A stretch of DNA of 48,605 bases, taken from Deinococcus ruber. Lineage in GTDB: Bacteria > Deinococcota > Deinococci > Deinococcales > Deinococcaceae. Position numbers and translations under genes: made by a program. Positions 16,987-27,077 of this stretch are shown here, piece after piece. A model generated the notes under the pieces. It saw only the letters and a program-made list of their open reading frames with translations, ran no database searches and had not been told where the DNA came from. The DNA lies in the NCBI RefSeq assembly GCF_014648095.1, contig NZ_BMQL01000034.1, forward strand, positions 1 to 48,605, in the 5' to 3' direction. How positions within the stretch are numbered: the first letter of the stretch is position 1; every line of letters begins with the position of its first letter.

Positions 16987-16992
16987 AGTGTA
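16987..16992 (-). promoter_or_regulatory. -10 box of pyrF
   Basis: TACACT on the minus strand, 8 nt before the pyrF ATG. Confidence 0.45.
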
Positions 16993-17022
16993 GAGCATGA
17001 GGGAAAGCGGAGAGTTGGTACT

Positions 17023-17086
17023 GGGAAGTGGGAACAGCGTACAGGACGGCTTTCCAGCCTTTCTCCTGATGCCGTTCCCGCTTCCC
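17023..17086. repeat. Inverted repeat between MATE gene and pyrF
   Basis: GGGAAGTGGGAAC (17023-17035) pairs with GTTCCCGCTTCCC (17074-17086) at 12 of 13 positions, the other being a G-T wobble. It starts one base after the MATE gene stop and may act as its terminator. A similar GGAAGTGGGAA arm is also present near 16093. Confidence 0.5.
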
Positions 17087-17087
17087 T

Positions 17088-18467
17088 TCAGGCCGCCTGC
17101 GCCGCTGCCAGTGCGTCCCAGCTCAGTCGGCGTGCACGCCAGGTGAAGACGCCCAGCTTGACCGATTCCTCGATCACACGGGCCAGAAACACCCCGGTCA
17201 CGCCCAGCGGCGTGTACAGCCCCAGCAGCACCGCCAGCGGCAGGCCCACCAGAAACGCGCCCACCACGTCGCCCAGAATCACGCCCCGCGTGTCGTTGCC
17301 GCTCGGCAAAATGCCCGCCCCCACGATCATGTTCCGCACCTTCACGACCTGAAAGACAGCGTTGATGACGATGCCCACCGCCGCCGCCTGCCGCACGTCC
17401 TGGCCCACCTCGCGGAACAGCAGGCCCAGCAGCAGGGTGCTGAGCGCGAACAGCAGACCGAAGCCCGCCCCGGTTCGCACGCCCACACTCAGCAGGCGGC
17501 GAACCCACACCGCTGCGCCCGGTGCGTCGCCCTGCCCCAGCGAGCGGCCCACCAGCGCGGTGGTGGCACTCATCAGGCCGATGCTGCCCACCACGAACAC
17601 GCCTTCGAGGGTATTGACGATCTGCGCCGCCGCCAACGCCTCATCGCCCAGCCGCTGAAATACCACGTTGTACAGAAACGTGCCGCCGCTCCAGATGAGT
17701 TCGGTCAGGCCAAGCGGCACCGCGAACACGAACAGCGGCCCCAGCACCGCCTTCCAGCTCGCCGCACCCTGCGGAGTGGCCCAGGCCGCCAGCGGGCGCG
17801 GCCCATATACCTGCGCCAGCAGAATCAGCACCTTCAGCGTGGCGGTGATCAGGGTGGCCCAGCCTGCCCCGACCACGCCCAGCTTCGGAAACGGCCCGAT
17901 GCCGAAGACCAGCGAGTACCCCAGCAGGGTATTGAGAATGACCGTGATGAAGGTGGCGACCATCGGGCTGCGGGCGTGGCCCAGCGAGCGCATCACGCCG
18001 CTGAGCACGATGCCGAGCGCGGTGGGCAGCAGCGACAGGGCTGTGAGGCGCAGGTAGCCGCTGCCCAGCGACGCCACCGCCGCCGACGCCCCGGCAGAGC
18101 GCAGCAGGTGGGGCGCGAAGATCGCCAGCAGCACGGACAGCACGCCCGAAAGCCCTGCCGCCAGCAACAACGCCGCGCTGACCGAGGTGTTCATGTCGCT
18201 TCTGCGGCCCGCTCCATACGCCCGCGACACCAGGATGCTGACCGACGTGCCCAGCGCCCCCAGCGTGGCGACCACGATAAAGGTCAGGCTGCTGGCAAAG
18301 CCCACGGCGGCAATCGCGGTGGCTCCCAGTGCGCCCACCACCACCTGATTCACGAAATTCAGTACCAGCATCAGCGTAAATTCCAGGCTGACCGGCACGG
18401 CAATTCTGGCTATTTCACGACCAGGCGAGAGCGGAGGAACGGAGGTAGCAGCGGGCGCAGCAGACAT
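17088..18467 (-). CDS. MATE-family multidrug/cation efflux transporter
   Basis: 459 residues with about 12 membrane helices in two related halves. The first half has [20 protein letters not shown] and [17 protein letters not shown], the second half [13 protein letters not shown], both usual MATE signatures. Such pumps export cationic drugs or metabolites using Na+ or H+ gradients. The start at 18467 is preceded by TACAGT at 6 nt; the GAAGGA between them resembles a ribosome binding site but would fall at the transcript start. Substrate not predictable. Confidence 0.9.
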   Translation of the reverse strand: MSAAPAATSVPPLSPGREIARIAVPVSLEFTLMLVLNFVNQVVVGALGATAIAAVGFASSLTFIVVATLGALGTSVSILVSRAYGAGRRSDMNTSVSAALLLAAGLSGVLSVLLAIFAPHLLRSAGASAAVASLGSGYLRLTALSLLPTALGIVLSGVMRSLGHARSPMVATFITVILNTLLGYSLVFGIGPFPKLGVVGAGWATLITATLKVLILLAQVYGPRPLAAWATPQGAASWKAVLGPLFVFAVPLGLTELIWSGGTFLYNVVFQRLGDEALAAAQIVNTLEGVFVVGSIGLMSATTALVGRSLGQGDAPGAAVWVRRLLSVGVRTGAGFGLLFALSTLLLGLLFREVGQDVRQAAAVGIVINAVFQVVKVRNMIVGAGILPSGNDTRGVILGDVVGAFLVGLPLAVLLGLYTPLGVTGVFLARVIEESVKLGVFTWRARRLSWDALAAAQAA

Positions 18468-18570
18468 TCCTTCACTGTATCGTTTCAGACCCGTGGCAAT
18501 GTGACTGGAAGGTCAGGCTAGGCCATCTGGCGGATACAGTTCCGGTCACGCCAGATGCCCTTCCCGCTGC

Positions 18571-19440
18571 TCAGCTTTCCCAGGGCCACCCGCCCGGTGC
18601 CGCCGCCAGCCCCACCGCCGACGGCCCGGTATGCACCGCCAGCACCGGATTGACCGGCGCAAAGCCCGACCACACGATGGGGTGCCGCCCGCGCAGATGC
18701 GCCAGCACGATTTCGGCACTGTCGCGGGTTTCGCCGTACAGCAGGCCCAGCCTCAGCGGTGTGCCCTCGCCGTAGCGCGACGTGACCTGATTGGCGACGG
18801 CTTCGAGTGCGCCCTTCCACGCACGGGCGCGGCCCACGTTGGTGTACGCCCCGGTCTTCTTGTCCACCGTCACCACGGGCTTTAGGTTGAGCAGGCCGCC
18901 CAGCGTGGCCTGCACCCGCCCGATGCGCCCGCCGCGTTTCAGGTATTCCAGCGTTTCGATGGTGAAATACAGCTCGGTCTGCTCGCCCACCCGCTGCATC
19001 CAGTCGAGCGCCGTCTGAATGCTGTGCCCCATCTGCCGGGCGGTCATGGCGGCATGCACCTGAAACGCCTGCGCCGCGCTGAGGGTGCGGCTGTCGTGCA
19101 GCGTGGTCTGAGTCCTGGGCACCAGCGTGCGGGCCTGCTCGGCGGCGTTCAGGCTGCCAGACAGCCCGCTGGAGATGGTGACGGCCAGCATGGGCCGCAC
19201 CGCCTGTTCCAGCAGCGTCACATACGCCTGCGGGGTCGGCTGCGAGGTGGTCGGGTGAGGCGTTCCGGCCTTCAGGCGGCGAAAAAAGTCTTCGCGGGTG
19301 AAGTCGGAGGCCAGCCGCGTTTCGCTGCCGAAGTTCAGCGAGAACGGCGCGACCTCGACGCGGTTGTTCAGCTCGGCGTAGGCGTCCAGGCCGCCATCGG
19401 AAATCACGTCGAACTGCGGCTCTGTCACAGCGTCACTCAT
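18571..19440 (-). CDS. DegV-family fatty-acid-binding protein
   Basis: 289 residues. DegV proteins bind a fatty acid and serve fatty acid kinase as FakB-type carriers. Family signals are [52 protein letters not shown] and [25 protein letters not shown]. The start at 19440 lies in an ATGA overlap with the stop of the upstream dehydrogenase, so an in-frame ATG seven codons earlier is less likely. It forms a two-gene operon with that dehydrogenase. Confidence 0.9.
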   Translation of the reverse strand: MSDAVTEPQFDVISDGGLDAYAELNNRVEVAPFSLNFGSETRLASDFTREDFFRRLKAGTPHPTTSQPTPQAYVTLLEQAVRPMLAVTISSGLSGSLNAAEQARTLVPRTQTTLHDSRTLSAAQAFQVHAAMTARQMGHSIQTALDWMQRVGEQTELYFTIETLEYLKRGGRIGRVQATLGGLLNLKPVVTVDKKTGAYTNVGRARAWKGALEAVANQVTSRYGEGTPLRLGLLYGETRDSAEIVLAHLRGRHPIVWSGFAPVNPVLAVHTGPSAVGLAAAPGGWPWES

Positions 19441-20345
19441 GACAGTTCCACGTCGTTCCACGCCTCCACCATCTGCACGGCAGCGGTGTGGTCGATCTCG
19501 CTGCCAACTGTGTGCTGAGCCGCCCGCAGCAGCATGGCGGTGTGGGCCAGCAGCGGCGCACTTCCCTTCACGGCCTGCACGTTCTCCAGCGCGATTCCGG
19601 CATCTTTGGCGAGCAGCCCGAGTGCGAAGTTGGCGGCAAACTTGCGGTTGAAGACGTGCTGCGTGAACTTGGCCTCGCTGGAAAAGCTGCGCCCGCTGCT
19701 GGCATTCAGAATGTCGAGCGCGGGTTGCAGATCGACGCCCTGCAATTTCAGGACAGCCAGCCCTTCAGCCAGCGACAGCAGGTGCAGGCCCATCAGGGTG
19801 TTGTTGATGGCCTTGACCGCGAAGCCGCTGCCCACCCCGCCTACGCGCAGCACCGTGCCGCCAAAAGTTTCCAGCAGCGGGCGCACCTGCTCTAATACTG
19901 CGCCGTCGCCGCCCACCATCACGCTCAGCTTTCCGGCCTTCGCGCCCAGCGGCCCGCCCGACACCGGAGCATCGAGAAAGGTCACGCCCCGCGTTTCCAG
20001 CAGCGCTGCCTGTCGCCGCGCCGCGTCCGGGTGCCCGCTGGTGCAGTCGATCCACACGCTGCCACTCTTCAGGTCGGGCAGAAGCTGCTCGATCACGCTG
20101 TCGACTTCGGCACTGGTGGGCAGGCAGGTCAAGATGAAATCGGCCTGCGCGACCTCTGCCAGTGTGGCGGCCTGCGTGCCGTGGGCGGCGGCGTGCTGCT
20201 CGGCTCTGGCAGCGGTGCGGTTCCAGACCAGGGTGGGCAGCAGCGCCGTCAGGTGGGCAGCCATCGGAGTGCCCATTGCGCCCAGGCCCAGAAAGGCGGC
20301 CCTGTGGCCGGAGAAGGCAGAACCAGACAAAGCAGATTCGGTCAT
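19437..20345 (-). CDS. NAD(P)-dependent beta-hydroxyacid dehydrogenase (3-hydroxyisobutyrate dehydrogenase family)
   Basis: 302 residues. The N-terminal Rossmann fold shows [17 protein letters not shown]; the substrate-binding [23 protein letters not shown] and the catalytic-lysine segment [18 protein letters not shown] follow, then the helical C-terminal domain. The exact substrate (3-hydroxyisobutyrate, tartronate semialdehyde or another) is not determined. Start at 20345 is fixed by TACGCT exactly 6 nt upstream. Confidence 0.88.
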   Translation of the reverse strand: MTESALSGSAFSGHRAAFLGLGAMGTPMAAHLTALLPTLVWNRTAARAEQHAAAHGTQAATLAEVAQADFILTCLPTSAEVDSVIEQLLPDLKSGSVWIDCTSGHPDAARRQAALLETRGVTFLDAPVSGGPLGAKAGKLSVMVGGDGAVLEQVRPLLETFGGTVLRVGGVGSGFAVKAINNTLMGLHLLSLAEGLAVLKLQGVDLQPALDILNASSGRSFSSEAKFTQHVFNRKFAANFALGLLAKDAGIALENVQAVKGSAPLLAHTAMLLRAAQHTVGSEIDHTAAVQMVEAWNDVELS

Positions 20346-20351
20346 GCGGTC

Positions 20352-20357
20352 AGCGTA
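20352..20357 (-). promoter_or_regulatory. -10 box of the dehydrogenase-degV operon
   Basis: TACGCT on the minus strand, exactly 6 nt before the ATG at 20345. Confidence 0.55.
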
Positions 20358-20411
20358 GAGCATGGGCGGGCAGACAAATGGCTGAAGGAGGCCGCCTCCC
20401 CACGCGCCCGC

Positions 20412-20417
20412 TACACT
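20412..20417 (+). promoter_or_regulatory. -10 box of the DUF2721 gene
   Basis: TACACT, 7 nt before the ATG at 20425; no ribosome binding site. Confidence 0.5.
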
Positions 20418-20424
20418 GCCCGGT

Positions 20425-20982
20425 ATGGCGGCCTCCTCGTTCAGCGTTCTGTCGGCCATGATCACGCCCGCCGTACTGATCGGTGCCTGCGGCACGCTGA
20501 TCCTGAGTACCAGCAACCGGCTGGGGCGCATGACCGACCGGGTTCGCAGCCTGACCGAACGCTTCAAGGAACTCGTAACCCCGCAGGGACAGCGCGAACC
20601 GCTGGCACGCGACGAAAAACACCTGATCATGGCGCAGCTTCCCAAACTGACCCAGCGCGTTCGCCTGCTTCAGCGCAGCCTGAGCGCCTTCTATGCCTCG
20701 GTGGGCCTGTTCGTGATGACCAGCGTCCTGACCGGGGGCAGCGCACTGCTGGGGCTGAACGTGCTGCTGTTTCCGGTGCTGCTGGCTATGCTGGGCGCGG
20801 CCTTTCTGCTATATGCCAGCCTGCAACTGGTGAGCGAGGCGCAGCTCAGCTACCAGACCACCCGCGAGGAGATGGGCTTTCTGGAGCGGCTGGGGCAGCA
20901 TTACGCCAATCTGTACGACGATCCCCAGCTCCCCAGCCCTCAAGTTCCCAGCGCACAGCAGAAGTCGGCGGAACAGCCGTGA
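20425..20982 (+). CDS. DUF2721-family membrane protein
   Basis: 185 residues. N-terminal helix ([31 protein letters not shown]), a charged cytoplasmic stretch and a pair of hydrophobic helices ([17 protein letters not shown] and [20 protein letters not shown]), then a soluble tail. This arrangement, with the [12 protein letters not shown] block, is characteristic of DUF2721. Function unknown. Confidence 0.75.
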   Translation: MAASSFSVLSAMITPAVLIGACGTLILSTSNRLGRMTDRVRSLTERFKELVTPQGQREPLARDEKHLIMAQLPKLTQRVRLLQRSLSAFYASVGLFVMTSVLTGGSALLGLNVLLFPVLLAMLGAAFLLYASLQLVSEAQLSYQTTREEMGFLERLGQHYANLYDDPQLPSPQVPSAQQKSAEQP

Positions 20983-20996
20983 AGCCGTTCCGCCGA
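20965..20996. terminator. Bidirectional stem-loop between convergent genes
   Basis: TCGGCGGAAC / GTTCCGCCGA, perfect 10-bp stem with a 12-base loop, overlapping the DUF2721 stop codon and facing the convergent Gre-factor gene. No T-run. Confidence 0.55.
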
Positions 20997-21019
20997 TCAG
21001 TCGAGAGGACGGGAGAAGT

Positions 21020-21496
21020 TCAGTCGAAGCTGACCACGCGGTACTTAACCTGTTTGCCGTTGTCGAGATTGACCACGAAGCTCTCGCCCGATTTGCGGCC
21101 CATCAGTTGCAGGCCCACCGGGCTGTCGTCGCTGATACGCGGCAGGCTGCCGCCCAGCACGCCCGCTTCCGGCGCACTGACCACCTGCACCTTCATATCC
21201 TTCTTGGTGGCCTCGTTGTGCAGCACCACCACGGTGCCCAGGCCCACCTTGCCGTCCTGGCCCCGGTCTTCGATCAGCTGGGCGCGGGTCAGGGTATCTT
21301 CCAGCTCGTCGATGCGGGCCTCGATATTCATCTTCTCGCGCTTGGCGTCTTCCAGGCCGGTGTCTTCGGTGTCGGCAGACGCTTCCATCTGCTCCTGAAG
21401 CACGCGGGTCGCTTCTTCCAGCCGGGCCTTTTCGTTGTTCAGGGTCGCCTGAAGCCGCTCGAAACCTTCGCGGGTCAGTTTGATCTCTTTTGCCAT
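21020..21496 (-). CDS. Gre-factor homologue, Gfh1-like (often annotated GreA)
   Basis: 158 residues: an N-terminal coiled coil (about residues 8-75) and a C-terminal FKBP-like domain that docks on the rim of the RNA polymerase secondary channel. GreA carries a DxKE motif at the coiled-coil tip that stimulates transcript cleavage. Aligned to GreA, the first Asp is Ala41 here and the tip reads [12 protein letters not shown] (residues 39-50). The flanking sequence [14 protein letters not shown] and [16 protein letters not shown] matches, from memory, Thermus Gfh1, a Gre relative that inhibits polymerase and lacks cleavage activity. GGAGG ribosome binding site upstream. I call the fold confidently and the Gfh1 subtype probably. 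Confidence 0.85.
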   Translation of the reverse strand: MAKEIKLTREGFERLQATLNNEKARLEEATRVLQEQMEASADTEDTGLEDAKREKMNIEARIDELEDTLTRAQLIEDRGQDGKVGLGTVVVLHNEATKKDMKVQVVSAPEAGVLGGSLPRISDDSPVGLQLMGRKSGESFVVNLDNGKQVKYRVVSFD

Positions 21497-21628
21497 GCCG
21501 CCTCCAGGTGGGGGTGTGCCCGACCAACAAGAATGAACGCACCAAAAATGAACGTGGGCATTCTGTCACAAAGCGCGGAACCCGTCTAGGATTTTGAGAA
21601 GAAGTTGCTGAGAAAACTGTGAGCGGCG

Positions 21629-22777
21629 TTAGATTGAAGTCATCCGTTCGGTGCGGGGGTGCAGTCGCCAGTTCAGCACCGACAGCAGGGTCAGCAGCAG
21701 GCCAGCGAACAGCAGCACGCCCAGCGGCAGGGCGAGGGTGCCCAGGCGCGGCAGCATCCAGCCGATCAGGGCGGGAAGAAGAGCGCCGCCCAGCATGCCG
21801 ACCGTCAGAACATAGGGAGCCTGACGCGGCGGCAGCACCGAGGTAAACCATGCCAGCAGCGTCGAGAACATCGGGGCGAAACACAGGCCCGCCAGAATCA
21901 GCGCGGCGGGAGCCAGACCGCCGGTCAGCAACAGGCCCGCCAGCAGCGCCCCGCCAGCGCCCACCGCCAGCACCGGATAAAACCCCACCCGGCTGCCGAT
22001 CAGGGCAAATCCGAAGCGGCCAGCCGTCAGGGCGGCCCAGTACAGGCTGGTCATCAGGGCCGGATTGGGGTGGTGCAGCCGCGTCAGGTGGACGGTGGCC
22101 CAGTTGCCGATGCTGGCCTCCATGCCCACGTACAGAAAGAAAGACGCCGCGAACAGCAGCAGCAGCGGCCAGGACAGTGCCGCCGGGCCACCGGCAGCGG
22201 CAGTCGGAGCACGCGCCGCTTCGTGGCGGGGCCACCACACGCGCACGCCCAGCGCCAGCAGCGCGGCCAGCACACTCATCAGCACGAAGGGCGGGCGGTG
22301 TGAGTGCGTCGCCAGCAGCGCCACCAGCAGTGGCGACACCACCGACCCCACGCCAAACAGCCCATTGACCAGGCTGGAAGGCCCAGCCCCCATCTGGGCA
22401 AACGCGGTGTTGAAGCCTGCCGACAGCATGCCGAAGCCCAGCCCGCCCAGCAGCGCCGCTGCCAGCACCAGCCCCCACATCGGCGCGAGGGCCACCCCCA
22501 GCACGCCCAACAGCAGCGCTCCTGCCGCCAGCGCCAGACTCGAACGCAGACTCAGGCGCAGCAGCAGCACACCCAGCAGCAGCGTTCCCACCGCGCCGCC
22601 CAGAAAATGCAGGCTGGAGATGATGCCCACCGCGCTGATACTCTGGTGGTATTCGCGGGCAAGGTTGCTGTACGTGGGGCCATACCCCGCCTGAATCAGT
22701 CCCATCAGCAGGAAGGCGAGGAACCCCAGCGCAAACTGCCGCTTGCGTGAAGTCGTGGGCATGGAGGGGGCGGTCAT
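21629..22777 (-). CDS. Major facilitator superfamily transporter
   Basis: 382 residues with about 12 membrane helices and the N-domain pattern ISSLHFLGGAVGTLLLGVLLLRLS followed by a gate-like LGGLGFGMLSAGFNTAFAQM. The family resembles FucP/NarK-like or Bcr-like exporters only in general plan; no substrate signature is visible. The ATG is contained in an ATGA overlap with a possible 11-codon leader ORF. Confidence 0.82.
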   Translation of the reverse strand: MTAPSMPTTSRKRQFALGFLAFLLMGLIQAGYGPTYSNLAREYHQSISAVGIISSLHFLGGAVGTLLLGVLLLRLSLRSSLALAAGALLLGVLGVALAPMWGLVLAAALLGGLGFGMLSAGFNTAFAQMGAGPSSLVNGLFGVGSVVSPLLVALLATHSHRPPFVLMSVLAALLALGVRVWWPRHEAARAPTAAAGGPAALSWPLLLLFAASFFLYVGMEASIGNWATVHLTRLHHPNPALMTSLYWAALTAGRFGFALIGSRVGFYPVLAVGAGGALLAGLLLTGGLAPAALILAGLCFAPMFSTLLAWFTSVLPPRQAPYVLTVGMLGGALLPALIGWMLPRLGTLALPLGVLLFAGLLLTLLSVLNWRLHPRTERMTSI

Positions 22778-22809
22778 GGCCTGTTTCCGGCAGAGTGGCA
22801 GCGCGTCAC
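22774..22809 (-). CDS. Possible leaderless 11-codon leader peptide before the MFS gene
   Basis: On the minus strand TAGCCT (22822-22817) is followed after 7 nt by GTG opening an 11-residue frame (MTRCHSAGNRP). Its TGA overlaps the MFS ATG as ATGA. This fits the leaderless pattern of the window and would couple translation, but so short an ORF could arise by chance. Confidence 0.3.
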   Translation of the reverse strand: MTRCHSAGNRP

Positions 22810-22958
22810 AGCACGGAGGCTAGCACGGAGAACGCACGTTTTCTGTATCGATTCAGTCGGCTGTTCAGAACACCCGGAACGGACGGCGCAGCGAGTGCAC
22901 GCTCCGAGCATAAACGTCTGCCCAAACCGCGTGCTATCCGCCGCTGACGGGCGGGCGT

Positions 22959-22964
22959 TAGCCT
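22959..22964 (+). promoter_or_regulatory. -10 box of the acidic protein gene
   Basis: TAGCCT exactly 6 nt before the ATG at 22971; no ribosome binding site. Confidence 0.55.
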
Positions 22965-22970
22965 GCGCCC

Positions 22971-23300
22971 ATGACGAGCCGCAACGAAGGTGAAGTGGAG
23001 GGCATTCCCGGCGAGGTCGTGGATGAGGGCACCACGGGCGAGTTGCTTCAGGACAAGAACCTGACCGAAGACATCCTGCGGAGTGACGCCGAGGTAGACG
23101 AAAGCAACGCCAACGACCAGCCGGGCTTCGACGACGGGCGGCTGGGCGGCTCGGACGGCGAAGACCGCCAGGGCGAACCCAACAGCAGCACCGGCAGCGA
23201 TCTGGGCGGCGACGACACGGGCGGCGTGGGCACCGAGCGCAGCGGCGGCATCGACGGCGGGCCAGCCAGAAAGACTCCGCTGCCCGGACAGCGCAAGTAA
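22971..23300 (+). CDS. Small acidic, probably disordered protein
   Basis: 109 residues, dominated by Asp, Glu, Gly and Ser, with no hydrophobic core, no cysteine and no recognised domain; only the tail (ARKTPLPGQRK) is basic. It has a clear leaderless promoter and its own terminator, so it is probably a real gene. Low-complexity hydrophilic proteins of this sort are known in desiccation-tolerant bacteria, but nothing here proves that role. Confidence 0.7.
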   Translation: MTSRNEGEVEGIPGEVVDEGTTGELLQDKNLTEDILRSDAEVDESNANDQPGFDDGRLGGSDGEDRQGEPNSSTGSDLGGDDTGGVGTERSGGIDGGPARKTPLPGQRK

Positions 23301-23313
23301 AACCGAGCTGACA

Positions 23314-23351
23314 GCGGGGCGGGTCTGGAAGACATACCAGACCCGCCCCGC
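23314..23351. terminator. Bidirectional terminator between convergent genes
   Basis: Perfect 15-bp stem GCGGGGCGGGTCTGG / CCAGACCCGCCCCGC with an 8-base loop, 10 nt from the end of the aldo/keto reductase gene. Confidence 0.85.
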
Positions 23352-23361
23352 TTCGTTCAGC

Positions 23362-24357
23362 TCAGGCCGGGTCGTACCAGTTGCGGTCCCAGGCGTGTTG
23401 CCTCAGCTTCTGCACCGCCGCTGCGTCCAGCCCTTTGCCGTCGGCAATCGCCATGTTGCGCTCGACGTTCCGCACCGATCTCATGCCCACGATGACGGTG
23501 CTGACCGCCGGATGACTCAGCACAAAGCGCAGCGCCGTTTCGGGCAGTTGCGCGGTGCTGATGCCCAGGTCGGCCTCGATGGCCCGCAGATGGCCCTGCA
23601 ATTCCTGCTTGCGGTCGCCGCCGAAATACCCGTTTCGGAAGTCGTCGGGGGCAAAGGTCGTTTCGGGCGTGATCGTTCCCGTCAGGCTGCCCTCGTCGAG
23701 TGCGACCCGCACGATCACCCCGACGCCGTGCGCGTGGCAGGCGTCGAGCAGGCGTTCCTGCGGCGTCTGATCGAAGATGTTATAGATCACCTGCACCGTC
23801 TCGACTGCGCCCGCCTCGACGGCTTTGATGGCGTTGTTGGGCTGATGGTCGTTGATCGAAATGCCGAAATGCCGGATCTTGCCGTCGCGCCTGAGCTGCG
23901 TCACCGCGTCCTGCCAGTCGCCCTCGCCCAGCCATTCGTCGTTCCAGACGTGAAACTGCTGCACGTCCACGCTGTCCATGCCTAGATGTTTCAGGCTCTC
24001 TTCGGTGCAGGCCACCACGTACTCGCCGGGGTACACGTCCTGGGCGCGGCTGCCAGCGCGGGCGGGCCAGAGGCGGTTTTGGGGCGGAATCTTGGTGGCG
24101 ACCAGCGTGCCGGGATGGCGGCGGGCCACCTCGCCCACGAGCTGCTCGCTGTGGCCCTCGCCGTAGGCCAGCGCGGTATCGATGAAATTGCCGCCCAGCT
24201 CGATATAGCGCTCCAGCGCCCGCGTACTTTCCGAGTCGTCTGCGCCGACCCACTGCTTGCCGCTGATGCCCCACGCACCGTACCCGACTTCTGCCACCTG
24301 TAGCCCGGTTTTGCCCAGGGGCCGAAGGTGCACTGCTCTGGTGTCCTGCTGTGTCAT
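23362..24357 (-). CDS. Aldo/keto reductase family oxidoreductase
   Basis: 331 residues with the (beta/alpha)8 NADPH-dependent reductase pattern. It opens [20 protein letters not shown]; the catalytic Asp and Tyr are in [21 protein letters not shown]; the conserved Lys is in LVATKIPP; the His position of the tetrad is in VDVQQFHVW; the cofactor-binding [15 protein letters not shown] is near the end. Substrate unknown. I take the start at 24357, because a further upstream ATG at 24432 would lie within the -35 box of a good promoter. Confidence 0.9.
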   Translation of the reverse strand: MTQQDTRAVHLRPLGKTGLQVAEVGYGAWGISGKQWVGADDSESTRALERYIELGGNFIDTALAYGEGHSEQLVGEVARRHPGTLVATKIPPQNRLWPARAGSRAQDVYPGEYVVACTEESLKHLGMDSVDVQQFHVWNDEWLGEGDWQDAVTQLRRDGKIRHFGISINDHQPNNAIKAVEAGAVETVQVIYNIFDQTPQERLLDACHAHGVGVIVRVALDEGSLTGTITPETTFAPDDFRNGYFGGDRKQELQGHLRAIEADLGISTAQLPETALRFVLSHPAVSTVIVGMRSVRNVERNMAIADGKGLDAAAVQKLRQHAWDRNWYDPA

Positions 24358-24403
24358 GCCTACGGTGTACCCCTGCGGCACGGCGAACACCAGGCCATCT
24401 TTC

Positions 24404-24432
24404 TTAATAGATTCCGTTTGATAAGTATTCAA
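24404..24432 (-). promoter_or_regulatory. Promoter of the aldo/keto reductase gene
   Basis: On the minus strand TTGAAT (24432-24427), 17-nt spacer, TATTAA (24409-24404). Back to back with the homocitrate synthase promoter; the two -35 boxes are 9 bp apart. Confidence 0.65.
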
Positions 24433-24441
24433 GGCATTCGC

Positions 24442-25700
<1,259 letters not shown>

Positions 25701-25704
25701 AGAC

Positions 25705-26265
25705 GTGCGCCTGAGCCGGGGTTCGCTCGCCAAACTTGAACGTGAAGTGGAGCGGCTCCAACATCTTCCAGCGACCTATCGGCCCATTGGCGTCACGCTG
25801 AAACCGGGCGAGAAGCAGCAGAAGCAGTACATCGTCGGGCTGGGAAGCGGAGAGAACACCTTCCAGCAGGCACGCACCGCGCTGCGAGGCTGGCAGACCC
25901 ACCGATCACACTGGCTTCAACTGTATCCAGCGTCCTCCCCGCCCACCGAGCAACAGACTGTGCTGGTGCTGCTGAAGGCGGCGGGCCTGTGCCTGAGCTT
26001 CGGTTGCCGGGTGGTGCAGGTCATCGACGAAGCGCGGCGATACGGGTTCGCGTATGGCACGTTGCCGGGCCACCCGGAGCGCGGCGAGGAACTGTTTCTG
26101 ATCGAGTGGCAGCCGGATGACCGCGTGAACTTCACACTGAGTGCCGTCAGTCGGCCCGCCAATCTGCTGTATGCGCTGGGGAGGCCTTTCGGCCTGTTCA
26201 TGCGGCAACTGGGAACCCGGCAGTACTTGAACGCCATGCAGCGAGCAACTGAGAGAATACGATGA
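25705..26265 (+). CDS. DUF1990-family protein
   Basis: 186 residues, GTG start 4 nt after the homocitrate synthase stop; no separate ribosome binding site, so probably coupled. The pattern of a conserved RYGFAYGTLPGHPERGEELFLIEW block and a C-terminal GRPFGLFMRQLGTRQYLNAM matches DUF1990, a small family without known function. No catalytic signature I recognise. Its stop overlaps the next gene as ATGA. Confidence 0.72.
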   Translation: MRLSRGSLAKLEREVERLQHLPATYRPIGVTLKPGEKQQKQYIVGLGSGENTFQQARTALRGWQTHRSHWLQLYPASSPPTEQQTVLVLLKAAGLCLSFGCRVVQVIDEARRYGFAYGTLPGHPERGEELFLIEWQPDDRVNFTLSAVSRPANLLYALGRPFGLFMRQLGTRQYLNAMQRATERIR

Positions 26266-27077
26266 TGACTCCTCTTCTCTACCGCGTTTATGCCGCCCCG
26301 AGGACAGAAGGCGGCAAACTGGTTTCCGTCTTTCCCGCTGCCGAGGGCGAGCTGCAAGCGCAGGCGGCTGCGGCTGGCACGCCTCTGAGCGTGTTTATCG
26401 AGCAGGTGAATGAAGACGGTGCCCATCTGCGCGTCTTCACCCCGGAGCGCGACAAGGGCGAATCCGACAGCGCCGCCCTCGCCGCGCTCCACCACCTGTT
26501 CGCGGCGGGGCAGATTCCCGACGTTTCGAGCGTCTGGATGAAAGGTCAGGAATTCCCGGCCCAGCTCTGCGGCGGAGAGTGGCTGCTGAAGCAGGGCGAC
26601 GTGAGCGTTTCGGGCGTGCTGGACGCGGAATTCGGCGCTCTGGGATTCACTCCGGAATATGTGCAGATCGCGTCAACAGGTCGCCCGAATCTGGTGGTGC
26701 AGCTTCCCGATCTGGCCTCGCTGCAAGCACTTGCACCCGACGCCGACGCCCTCCGGCAGCTCGGACAGGCTACCGGCACCACCGGGCTGATCGTGTATAC
26801 GCTTCAGGCTCCGCGTGCCGACGTGAGTTTCCGGGCGTTCGGGCCGCTGAAGGGCTTTTACGAAGACGCCGCCAGCAGCAACATGTTCGCGTGTCTGGTG
26901 GGGGCGCTGAGCGTGCGCGGACTGCTGCCGGAACACGAACCGCTGGTGCGCGGGCTGCAACACATGCCGGGCCTGCCGTCTCGCCTGACCGCTCAGTACG
27001 TGCCGCAGCCGGGCGGGGCAGGCGACGTATGGGTGGGCGGAGCCGCTTCCCCGGTCACAGCCGGGCTGGACGGATGA
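26262..27077 (+). CDS. Diverged PhzF-like protein lacking the catalytic residues
   Basis: 271 residues, the normal PhzF length. Order of blocks agrees with PhzF isomerases: an N-terminal VFPAAEGELQ region, LRVFTPERD near residue 56 and FGPLKGFYEDAASSNMFACL near residue 190 matching the RxFAPxxGIxEDPVTGSA block. Aligned to the intact PhzF at 32051, the catalytic Glu46 is Leu42 and His76 is Ser70, and the GSA of the second half is SSN. It probably keeps the fold without isomerase activity. ATGA overlaps on both sides place it in the lysine operon. Confidence 0.7.
   Translation: MMTPLLYRVYAAPRTEGGKLVSVFPAAEGELQAQAAAAGTPLSVFIEQVNEDGAHLRVFTPERDKGESDSAALAALHHLFAAGQIPDVSSVWMKGQEFPAQLCGGEWLLKQGDVSVSGVLDAEFGALGFTPEYVQIASTGRPNLVVQLPDLASLQALAPDADALRQLGQATGTTGLIVYTLQAPRADVSFRAFGPLKGFYEDAASSNMFACLVGALSVRGLLPEHEPLVRGLQHMPGLPSRLTAQYVPQPGGAGDVWVGGAASPVTAGLDG

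Noticed and set aside
22861..22958. Promoter-like boxes with conventional spacing for the MFS gene
   Set aside because: Only partial matches on the minus strand; the TAGCCT leaderless arrangement is better supported.
26579..27073. Upstream extension of the first BenE gene
   Set aside because: Arg/Ala/Gly-rich out-of-frame reading of the PhzF-like gene; the ATGA overlap gives the real start.
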